Below are positions 26,114-35,841 of a DNA stretch of 64,000 nt, in pieces. The notes under the pieces were generated by a model. It saw only the letters and a list, made by a program, of their open reading frames with translations, had not been told where the DNA came from and did not search any database. The first letter of the stretch is position 1. Each line of letters starts with the position of its first letter. The DNA is from Anthostomella pinea. Its lineage: Eukaryota; Ascomycota; Sordariomycetes; Xylariales; Xylariaceae. The translations under genes were made by a program, and so were the position numbers. The stretch covers positions 6,386,001 to 6,450,000 of the forward strand of contig CAUWAG010000003.1 of NCBI GenBank assembly GCA_963556695.1, given 5' to 3'.

Positions 26114-28584
26114 ATGTCTTCGATATCTCGTCTTCCCGAGACCACCACTCGCCTTCTGAGTTCCTACGCGGTCATCACCTCTCCCGTGACTCTAGTGAAG
26201 GAGCTTCTGGACAATGCAATCGACGCCAAAGCCACCTCAGTCGACGTGCTAATGTCTGCCAACACCGTGGCAAAGATCCAAGTCCGAGATGACGGAGTTG
26301 GCATCCACCCCGACGACTACGATGCATTGGGCAGACGTGGCCACACCAGCAAGCTCAGAGACCTGGTTCAGCTGAGAACCGTTGCAGGCAAGAGCCTTGG
26401 CTTCCGCGGCGAGGCATTGGCAAGTGCAAACTCCATGGCTAACATCACCGTCACCACCAAGACGTCAAGCGAACCTATCGCCGCCATCCTTCACATCAAC
26501 CCCGGCGAGGGAGGCGTGGCCAAGCAGCAGCCTACCTCGGCGCCAGTAGGGACGACCGTCTGCGTCACTGGTCTCTTCGGTCAGATACCCGTTCGCGAGC
26601 AAACAATGGTCAAGGAGGCAAAGAAGACCCTCGACAAGATACAGGAACTCCTCCGAACATATGCCATGGCAAGACCCCAGCTCCGTCTGTCCTTCAAAGT
26701 CCTTCAGATGCCAACCAAGAACTGGTCGTATGCTCCAAACCGCGATGCCACCATCAAGGAGGCAATCATTCAGCTAGAAAGCGCAGGAATTGTAGCTTCT
26801 TGTTCCTTGAAGGTTAGTGATCATTCGATTTTATCCATGTATGATACCACCACGAGAACAGGTGTTTCTGAAACCGGTTTGTGATTGACATGATCAGTCC
26901 TAGGCATGGTTACTCGACTCCTTGATCTTGTCACAATACCTCCCATCTTGCCCCTTTCTCCCACGTCCCCCTTCCTTCAAAGGCGAAAGAGCAATCACAC
27001 CAGGTGTTATGACATTCCTTATGCAAGCATGCATGAGTCCCTTTTCTCGTCTACTGCCGCTGACCACCTCTTCAGCTTTCAACCCTTCCCTCAGGCTATA
27101 CCTTGGAAGCTTTCATCGTAAAGCCCGATGTTGATCGTCACAAAGCGGCCTCAACCCATCGATACTTCTCGGTCGATGGCCGTCCTATTACTGCGAAGGG
27201 CACAATGAAGAAGATCCTAGCCATCTACAAGGAGCACCTGGGCGACATCAATGACCCATTCATCAGACTCAACATTGTATGCCCCCCTGGAAATTATGAT
27301 GCCAACATAGAGCCATCCAAGGACGGCATCCTATTCGCTGAGGAAGAAGTTGGGCTAGATGGGTTCAGGAGCCTGTGCACGGAGGTATACAAGCCTATCG
27401 AACATGGAGAGACTAGCACGATCTCTCCGGCAGTGACTTTGCCTACGTCCAAGCCCCCAATGCCTGTCGATCACCAAGAGAGTAGCCCTGCCGCTCCACC
27501 GGCGCCTATGCCCGCAGAGGTTCACAAGCCCGTCTTTCATCAGGAGGCCACCCCCATCGAATTGGTCAGGGCAACGGCTATGTTCAACCCTCCAATGACG
27601 CCAGATCCCCCTATTCTTCGAGATCCTCGAGTAACCGCTCCTGGGGATCTTGGTCTTCTACCGAGTCATACCTTCGGACACCTGCATAATGATAATCCTG
27701 CTCGACAGAGATTCACTGTTCCCGGGGGCGCTTACCGCAGTCCTATTTCGAGTCCGGCTGAAAGAAGACCTGCCAATGCTCCGGGACGGGGCTCGATGAA
27801 GCAAAGCCGAATATCATTCAACCCCGCCAGAGCAAAGCGCAGCCAACGCCCTCCGCTGGGTGGACTTGATGAACAAAGACTTGATGAGCGAGACAACGCT
27901 CGAGAGTTACGTGCGCCAGCAAAACGCAGTCATCCGCCTTCTTTCGATGAGTTCGACGAGCAGAGGTTTGACAATGGAGAAAACATGCAAGCAATGCGCA
28001 CATCAGCGAAGCGCAATCTTAACTATCAGTTATCGCGACCAGAGGCAAACCTGTCCCTTCCGGTGCCTCAACAGCCTGAGTATCGCGAGAATTATGTCAC
28101 CCAGGTGCCGGACAACTCTGTCCGAGAAAACCCCAGAGTCCGAGAGGATAAGGAGCCGATCAAGACCAGCCTGCCTACTGGCGATCCTCGGGCATATCTC
28201 TTGCGTAGACAGAAGTCTATGGCTGCGGTAGAGAACAGCGCGCGGCCGGCGAAGCTCAGGCGATTGAAGAGCAGCCTCATGCCGCTCGAGAATGTCCTGC
28301 CCGGGGAGGAAACTCATTGCCTTGCGTGGGTTGTCAATGTTGATATCCATGGCCTATTCGCATCGACGAGCCAGATGCAGCAGTACGACAAGTACGTGGC
28401 CGAGGGTATCTTTGAGGATGGCCTGGAAATGAGCCTCGAGGAAGGCCGTCAAGTCGAGGGGCGGCTGAAAAGACTGCTCGATTCGCAAAAGGAGAATATC
28501 GCAAACGCCGAAGATGGGGAAGTTGGTGTGTCACTCAACCTCGGTACTCTGCTGAAGGGAAAGGGTTCTGCGGTTGAGGACTGA
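26114..28584 (+). CDS. MutL-family mismatch repair protein, PMS1/MLH2-like
   Basis: The N-terminal GHKL ATPase has all its motifs: ELLDNAIDAKA (about 30-40), DDGVGI (about 59-64), GRRGHTSKL, then GKSLGFRGEALAS (about 94-106). A transducer domain follows, including FIVKPDVDRHKAASTHRYFSVDGRPIT. After residue ~330 the chain is low-complexity, and no metal-binding endonuclease motif (DQHAxxExxxxE type) is seen. At 735 aa it fits the short MLH2/human-PMS1 branch rather than yeast PMS1/human PMS2. That branch partners MLH1 and has modest repair and gene-conversion roles. Model: 26114-26812 and 27076-28584. The 263-nt intron is long for this window, so a small middle exon within 26830-27070 is possible. 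Confidence 0.85.
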
Positions 28585-29557
28585 GTGCTAAGAGAATTGT
28601 GCACTCACGCGTCGGAACAACCTGTGAGAATATGGCTGTGGCTATTGTCTTTGTTGCTGGAGCCTTACCGAATGGGAGGAGGACATGGTGGATCAATGAG
28701 ACCAGGGCGCATCTCGAACTACACTGAAGTCAGCGCTGCTGCCAATCTACTCAAATTTGATGGATTTTAGCTAGCTGGGAGACGAAGGAGGGGTGGATGT
28801 CACACCAGGTAAGGAGATCAGAAGTCAGAGGAATGTATCAGAAAAGAAAATCGCTACGTCACTCAGATTTTATGCACTCTTGGTCAGCCCACAGTCTTTC
28901 TCGACTACAGCAATCCAAGAGCAAGAGGAAGGAGACAAGCCGACATAAGCAGGAAAGGCGAGAGGCTCCATCTCAGTAGTAAACTTAGCGCTCGTCTGTG
29001 ACTATCAAAAGCATGATCGATCCGCAGAGCTACAGCTACTTCAACCAAACGACTTTACAACTGTTCACCGAAGCAAGCACATCACTTTTACCATGGAGAA
29101 GAAACCGGGTATAATCAAGACAGTGTCCAATGCCAATATTGACTCCTCACTAGAAACGAATGCTAAATACACCACGACGAAGTCATATGTGCCGCGTTGA
29201 CCAAGCGGGTTGCGGACTTCTCCAGTCGCCATGTTATATGGCCACCCTTCTTGTCGTCCCAGTTTTGGCCGGTAAATAATAAATGGAAAACAATAAAAAT
29301 CCTTTTCCGTCACACGTTTATCACATGCCGTCAAAAAAGCCCCCACAAAAACACATCAAGAAGCTTAACCCATCGCTTCATTTGAGACAAGATAACTTGG
29401 GACGCGAACAAACATACAGAACAACCTTGGATGCATCCGTAGTCTGTGACAGTCCCTGCCGACGGCGTGGAAGCCGAAGGGGTACGACTCCGAGATGGCA
29501 GCATCTCCCACGGAGATGGCTGATGGTTTGAAGAGACCGGTAAACTAGTACTTTGAG
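28585..29557. other. Intergenic, no gene seen
   Basis: The 3' flank of the MutL-like gene and AT-richer sequence up to the next minus-strand frame. Only short open frames without features are present. Confidence 0.5.
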
Positions 29558-30124
29558 TCAGCCAATCGACAATAATAGGCAGGAGGGTGTAAAGGGGATA
29601 TATCGGTATATCCATCCATTATGGGAGTAACTCACAGTTGAGCAACAGAGGGGAAGTTGACTACTCCCTTCTTCCCCTCTGTTGCTCATTTGCCCGCGTG
29701 CATGTGGTTGTCCGCGACGATGGCTGCACCCTAAGCCGTCGTCGCGGTCGTGAGGGATCGGGACTTGCTGGAGTTTGGGACCGGTTGAGGAATCTAAGGA
29801 CTGAAGATATGATGGGGACGGAGATGGGGATGGACATGGACCGGGCGAGTAGGCTTTGGGGCAGGGCGAGGTTTCGGCCAAGGTTTCTTGGTCGTGTGAG
29901 GTTTTCTGGTCGGGTGGGGTCCGAGATCCTCGGCGCGGGTGCTGGTGATGGTGGTAATGGTGGATAGTGGCATGCCGTTTGCGGTGAAGTTCGGGATCGG
30001 GGTCGGGGACGCGAGTGAGGTGACTTTGGTGTTGGGGCGCGGAGTCGGAGGCGGAGGCCGGAGCTGCGGTGGAGACTGAAGCGAACGCCCCGAGGAGGGC
30101 GGCGGCGAGGGTATGAGCCTTCAT
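29558..30124 (-). CDS. Possible small secreted protein, His/Pro/Ser-rich
   Basis: The frame from ATG 30124 encodes 188 aa and begins with a convincing secretion signal (MKAHTLAAALLGAFASVSTA, cleavage near AAPAS). A His- and Arg-rich stretch (HHYHHHQHPRR) and a Pro/Ser-rich region follow. I recognise no domain. A second, overlapping frame (29661-30332 minus) is also open, and the region is GC- and repeat-rich, so the tail may be wrong or contain an intron. A strong 18-bp hairpin (29639-29688) falls inside the 3' part of the frame and may mark the true transcript end. The signal peptide is the main support. Confidence 0.42.
   Translation of the reverse strand: MKAHTLAAALLGAFASVSTAAPASASDSAPQHQSHLTRVPDPDPELHRKRHATIHHYHHHQHPRRGSRTPPDQKTSHDQETLAETSPCPKAYSPGPCPSPSPSPSYLQSLDSSTGPKLQQVPIPHDRDDGLGCSHRRGQPHARGQMSNRGEEGSSQLPLCCSTVSYSHNGWIYRYIPFTPSCLLLSIG
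29639..29688. repeat. Perfect 18-bp inverted repeat with 14-nt loop
   Basis: TGAGCAACAGAGGGGAAG at 29639-29656 pairs without mismatch with 29671-29688. The loop is 14 nt. It could form a stable RNA hairpin in either direction of transcription. Its role is unknown. Confidence 0.85.
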
Positions 30125-31742
30125 CTTGGGTTGGTGGATTGGTAGGCCGATGGGCGGGGCTTGGGGTGTGACGGAGGCCGTCGATGGCGGTGCTGTTGCT
30201 CCGAGGAGGGACTGGATATGATATGGTATGTGAAGGTGAGCTGATCCGAGGTAGACGCTCTTGGGAGACTTTTTTTTGGAAGGGGACGAGAGGGAATCTA
30301 TCTGATGGACATGGAGGATTATTATAGTACACCGGCCGAGGTAACGCGGTATGTCATGATTCTGTGTCGCGTCCATCGTGGAGCTTTGTTTTCATTCGAT
30401 GGTTTGTTTACCTGATCACATGCTGGAAAAGGGGGTGTTGGGAGTTAGGGACTAGCTTCACTGCCAGAGGCTTTGGCGCCGTGGTGGTTGACGATGCCTG
30501 GATGGAGAGGCAAGTGCGCGCGAACCACTAGGCGACACTTCTCTTGGGTTGGCAGAGAAAGATGCTCGAGATGCTCGAGATTCTTGAGATTGGTTCTAAC
30601 TATTGTTCGCACCAGACCTTCTCAGTAACAGTGTTGTTCTTTGGGCCTCCTGCCACAGCGTCGCTGCCAGAGAGGCTTCATATTATGGTCGTGTCCTATC
30701 TTAGCAATGAAGTCGCGTCAGCAGAACCAACATGACTGACGTTGTGGGCGAACAATGGCCGAACTTCATCCCGTCGTTCACGCGCGATGTGGCTTGCCGC
30801 TAGAAGTCTAGATCTCGTAGCTCGTCGCAGACTGTTGCAACCCGCTGAACGTTGATTATGGCAGCATGTGAAGACTTGCGTGCCGGCTATGTGAGGGATG
30901 ATGCTCCCTACCGAGTCTTGCCGTAGGCATCTGAGGCGGGCGAGCTACACGATCATGTCCTGGAGGTTATGTCAGCGTCGGACGCTCACCCGCAGACTTG
31001 GTATCACATGGGTTGAAAGATAAATTCCTGGCAACATAAGTCATTCAAGTAGAATTCTCTGAAAGTGGGCTTCAATAAGGAAGCATGTCACAGTCCCCAT
31101 GCGTTGAGCGTTGGTAGTGTTTATGAACGCGCATGAGAAGCTTTATTAGTTCCTCGAAGGGATTTTTGCGTACAGACTGTTTTCAATATTCGGTTCGGGT
31201 GCCATACTGCTAAGTGTTGTCTGACGCGCTGAGGTTGCAAGGTGACCTACAATGCAATCATTCTCCTTGCCTCGGTTGGTCAGACTGCTACCAGTAAGGC
31301 AATTGCAAGAGTTAAAACCACGGCGACCATGCAGTGATGCCGTGTTGTTGACTCTACCCTATCAGCCTATGTCCCGATGCTGCGGTGTATGTCGTGGCCG
31401 GGGACGAGCCAATTGAGGAGCATTTGAGGACCGAGCAGGTGAAGTCGGGATGGAAGAACCTAATTTTTTTACGACGCTGTGTCACATCTGCGGATCCCGG
31501 TCGTCGCCCGATCGCGATTCCATCACATCTCCAGGCTCGTATTTGCTTGGACAACGGCCAATGATGCGTCATACACGCCCATTAAGTGCGTGCTTATAAG
31601 ACCGGCACGCAATGGAAGACCACCTTTCCTCGGTGTTGAAGAATAGTAAGAGGAAGATTGAAGCTGTGCTCCCCTACGCCGTCACGACTCACCGGTAGTG
31701 TCGGAGCGGTGGCCGGGGTAGCTGTCAACCACTCGGACGGTA
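30125..31742. other. Intergenic, no gene seen
   Basis: This is upstream of the possible secreted-protein gene and up to the left end of the pogo-type transposon. Short frames only, for example 30544-30735 plus, without features. A tandem AGATGCTCG is at 30561-30578. Confidence 0.5.
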
Positions 31743-31840
31743 CCCGTGCCATGCCCCACTTTATTCAGGATTCGCTCGGGCTCACCAGCTAAAGCTGGTG
31801 CTGGACACCAAAACACCCAGATCACCAAAACACCCAGTTT
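31743..31840 (+). repeat. Left terminal inverted repeat of the pogo-type element
   Basis: About 98 bp, matching 33587-33684 in reverse complement at about 94 positions. Three of the four differences are C/T or A/G transitions. It contains a perfect 18-bp palindrome and two direct copies of a CACCAAAACACCCAG-like motif. Confidence 0.9.
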
Positions 31841-31904
31841 CTCAACCATTCACTCTAGATCACACTTTTCTTCAGCAGCTTCAAAGCATATTTAATTCGG
31901 TAAA

Positions 31905-33572
31905 ATGGAAGCACGCTTGCAGGAAGCTGTCCAGCATATTGGAACCGATTCCAGTTTGAAAGTCGCCACAGTAGCCCGCGAATTTGGCGTATCTCGCGAT
32001 CGCCTTTAAAACCGTCTCAAGGGCCGCCCAGCAAGAAAAGGCCAACTAGCAGCAAACACGAAGCTAACACCTGCTGAAGTGGTTGCAATATGTCATTATA
32101 TTGATCGTCTTGATCATATTGACCTTGTTATACACGCTGAGTTTATTACTGACGCTGCAAATCACATTCTGAGCGAGCGAGCGCCTTCAGCTATACGGGA
32201 CAGCCCACCTATTATTGGCCAAAAATGGACCAGTCGCTTTATCAAGCGTTATGGATGCCACCAGCGGCTTTAAAAGCAGCTTCACGCAGACCGGGAGGCA
32301 TCAGAAGACATCGAGCGAGTCGCTTAGTCCTTCCAGAAGCTCAAAGAGACATACAAAGCAGAGGGTATCCCTCCCAAAGATATCTGGAACATAGACGAGA
32401 CTGGCTTTCGAATAGGTGTTGGGAAGAACCAGCTCATCGTCACCAAACGAAAGAGAGCCCATTATTTCAGCACCCCTGAGAATAGGGAATCTGTTACTGC
32501 TATCAAAGCCATCTCTGCGGGTAAAGAATACATACCAGCCTTTCTGATTCTGGCAGGCCAGCTCCATATGGCCCAATGGTATCAACAACCTAAACTACAT
32601 GGAGATATAGCTATTATCCCTTCTTTTAGCGGCTACTCAAACGATCAAATCAGCTTGGAATGGCTAAAGCATTTTAAAAAACACACAGCAGCAAAGGCCA
32701 TTGGGACGAAAAAGCTCTTTATTCTTGATGGTCATGGTTCACACCATACGATTGAATTTATTCAATATTACGAAGATCACAGCATCATCCCTTTTGGCAT
32801 GCCTCCAAACCTGACGCACCTGCTGCAGCCGCTAGACGTGGTAGTCTTCCAGCCGCTAAAGCATTATCACGCAAAGGCACTGGACTTAATGGTCCGTGAT
32901 GGCCTGGTGAACATCACAAAACTTGAATTCCTTAGCTGTATTCAGCAGGACCGCCAGCAAGTATTCAAGTCTAGTACCATTCTCTCTGCCTTCCAGAAGA
33001 CTGGTATCTGGCCATATAACCCACTGCTGGTGCTTCAAATCTTAGAAGAATGACAGCCAAAAAGGACACCTATTCTCCCTATCTTGGCAGGTTCCTCGTT
33101 ATTTGGCACGCCAATGACCTTATACCAGATCAACAAGGTGGCTGATAAGCTAGATATAGCGCTAAAAAGCAATGAAAGTCTTGATCCTGAGTTTGCTGCC
33201 AATATTAGCCGCTTTATCAAAGGGTCTTTAATAAATACTACAAAACTGGTCCAGACTAAAAGAGACCTGAGGAGGACTAAATATGCTGAGCGCGTTCAAA
33301 AACAATGCCGGGCCACCAAGAATACTCCATTGAAGTCAAGAGGGGTGTTGAAAGTAGCTGATGGCCAGCAGATGGTCCAGCAGAAGGAAGAAGACCAGAT
33401 AATCAAGGCAAGAAAGATGGTTAAAGCAGCAGATCTAAGGGCTCGCAATGCTGCGAAACGCTGTTTTTCCGAAGCAGCAAAGGAGTCACGTAAACAGAGG
33501 CTTTCTGGGAGACTGGCACCAGCGGAAATCTACGAATCTGGCCACAGTTGCAGGTGGTTGAGACGTTTCTAG
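31905..33572 (+). pseudogene. Pogo/Fot1-type transposase relic
   Basis: One frame of 556 codons runs from ATG 31905 to TAG 33570-33572, with four internal stops (TAA 32007, TAA 32271, TAG 32325, TGA 33051) and no frameshift. The N-terminus has a helix-turn-helix (SLKVATVAREFGVSRDRL) and a second DNA-binding part near QKWTSRFIKRYG. The DDE-type nuclease core shows IDETGF, FILDGHGSHHT and the third acidic residue in LLQPLDVVVF. A basic C-terminal region (AADLRARNAAKRCFSEAAKESRKQR) follows. The length fits active family members (about 550 aa). Every stop is one C-to-T step from CAA, CAG or CGA. Confidence 0.93.
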
Positions 33573-33586
33573 TTGGATAGATCGAA

Positions 33587-33684
33587 AAACTGGGCGTTTT
33601 GGTGATCTGGGTGTTTTGGTGTCCAGCACCAGCTTTAGCTGGTGAGCCCGAGCGAATACCGAATAAAGTGGGGCGTGGCACGGG
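33587..33684 (-). repeat. Right terminal inverted repeat of the pogo-type element
   Basis: Reverse complement of the left repeat, ending at the TA target duplication. See the left repeat for internal motifs. Confidence 0.9.
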
Positions 33685-33686
33685 TA

Positions 33687-35841
33687 CTAACCTTTAGGGT
33701 AGACAAGAATCGAAGCAGCAAGCGATGATCCTGTTGACATTGCTGACCCCGACACCAGAGCGCCACGATCGACGGTGATTGATGAGCTGTTGAAGGTCTT
33801 ACTTAATGTACCTAGCTGTGTGACCCTTGATTGGTGAGCATTGTGATGTAGACGGAGGTCGTGCGTCCCCCTTCGGAGATTTTCCGGCGCTACTACGAGG
33901 TGAACCGTTGAAGTGCTCCTGAAATAGACACTGCCGGTCCGCTATCAAATCTCCCAATGTCAACGTCGAACGATGCCCAGTATCGTGTAGTCGGAACTCT
34001 CAACGCGTGGTGCCGTAGACATATATCGGACGAAAGAAGAGTGCACACGATAGGTAGGCAAGGTAGGCGTGTCTTGTCTGCCTCGCTTGGCAGGCAACGT
34101 ACTGGATGACAAAAGAGCAATAATACACACAGATATTGAGTCGCTGTGTGACGGTTTGCAGCTTCACTGGGGTAACATTCCGCCCACGGAAAGGCCAGGA
34201 ACAGATAGGACCTGATCCTCCGAGCATCGAATCGCAGTCGTACGGCATGCAAGATCCGGATGGGAGGGGAAGCTCTCTGCCTCATCCTCATCATCCTGCT
34301 ATACCGCCTGTTATACCGGCCGTCTGTGTCGGATGACCTCACGAGCCGACTACCAATGTTACCAATGCCTTGAATTCAAGCACCTCTATCCCTGCACATC
34401 GAGAGTATATACCAGACTACCTGACAATAATAATAAGTGCCGTTGACGAGCGCCGTGGAAGAACAGCTACCGCGACCCAATGAACATATATTGCAGACAT
34501 GGAGTCAGATCTAGAGCAGTATGGTCTCTGATCAAAATCGCTCGCTGCCTCAACACCAAGACGTGGTCGTACCTTGAGGCGTCTCGGTGTACACAAGCGG
34601 TGTAAGTGCTGTACGGTTGGCCTCGTGTGATGGAAGAGATTAGGTCCTGAGATGTAAATAAAGCAGATACGGAAAAGAGAGCATTGAACAGATGTGCTGG
34701 CGGGCTGACGGGCTGAGCAACCCTCCCAGCTGTGTTCCCAAGGGCCACGAGTCTCCTGCTGCTCTCCGCATTGATGCACCAGGGATGTTGATTCCTTATT
34801 TGGTATGATGTTCCTTGTGGTTTATTCTTTGGTTGCTGAATCCCTTGACGGTTCCGATCAGGCCAAGTCAGTTCTTCCTCCAGCTTCTTTCATCATTCTT
34901 CTCATCTATCTGCAGCACGACCACCCACCAGTCCGAAACTAGTTTCACTTCTTATCGCTCGCTTGAGTTGTTGTGTTTCGCTGTTCATTGGACCTCCACC
35001 GGCAGAGTGGCTGACAGCTTGTCCTAGACTCCTAGCTGGCATCGCCATCGCGTGAGGTTAATAACAGCTGAGTGCACGTCATAACACGGACCTGCAGAGA
35101 GTACAGTACTGTCTGTACCTTACGTACCTACTATCACTCTCATCTGTGTCTTCAGGACTGCACGAAACAGAAGTGAACAGATAGACCATTTCTCACTGAT
35201 AATAAAGCCCTGGACTTCTGGACTGCTGTGCTTTCCATAAGCAAAGGCGAAGCGAAACATCCCTCCCAATCCTGGGGGCGACCCAAGCTATTAATGGTGA
35301 TAACGGCTTACACCGCCTGTATCTACCGCCTGTACCGCCTGTCTTTTACCGCCTATCTACACCACCTTTAGGTACACCACCTGCGCTGCACTGCCACACT
35401 ACTACCCCGATACCCCAATTAACCGTCATTGCTCCATTGGATGTCTCCATGCCCTCAAATCCCTTTCCCAAAATTCATCCACCGTCTGTCTGTCTGACCC
35501 CTTCCAACCCAACCCAACCCAACCCGACACCACCAGGCGCATCCCAGTCGACTGCGACGCGCGACACCTCTTCTCGAACCCAGAGGACGCCCCGATCGTC
35601 TGCCACTTGTCTCGAGGCCGACCAACCAACGGACCGAAAGAGCTTCTACCTACCCGGCCGTCCATCGTCCATCCGATCGCGTTCGCTCCAGTCGCTCCAG
35701 TCGCTCGTCTGGGGGCTGTCGAACTATTCACTCGTTTTTTTGGGAGAAGGCTTCTACCAGCATCATGTGGCCCTAGTGGTCCTTGCTACCTCTCGAGTTC
35801 ATATGGGACAATTCCATTTGGTACCGCCGCTGCCGGCCACC
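33687..35841. other. Intergenic and probable 5' leader of the TRP-like gene
   Basis: No gene found over 2.1 kb. At 35310-35385 the motif TACCGCC(T) recurs about seven times (imperfect short repeat). From about 35400 the sequence is C-rich with CAACCCAACC-type runs, typical of a fungal core promoter or 5' UTR. An open frame continuous with the TRP-like gene starts at ATG 35437, but its sequence looks like leader. Confidence 0.5.

Larger units (their letters stand above)
31743..33684 (+). mobile_element. Fot1/pogo-type DNA transposon, full length (1,942 bp), inactivated
   Basis: Both ends are present. The left terminus reads CCCGTGCCATGCCCCACTTT and the right terminus, reverse-complemented, CCCGTGCCACGCCCCACTTT. 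The inverted repeats extend about 98 bp with only four mismatches. TA dinucleotides flank the element at 31741-31742 and 33685-33686, the Tc1/mariner target duplication. Each repeat contains an internal palindrome (CACCAGCTAAAGCTGGTG) and a doubled CACCAAAACACCCAG-type motif, possible transposase-binding sites. The interior holds one transposase frame of the pogo/Fot1 kind. Near-identical TIRs mean the insertion is not very old, or that the ends were little affected by mutation. Confidence 0.95.

Noticed and set aside
29661..30332. A second long minus-strand frame overlapping the possible secreted protein
   Set aside because: It has no signal peptide and a Pro/Arg/Ser-rich composition; judged the shadow of the two, though neither frame is certain.
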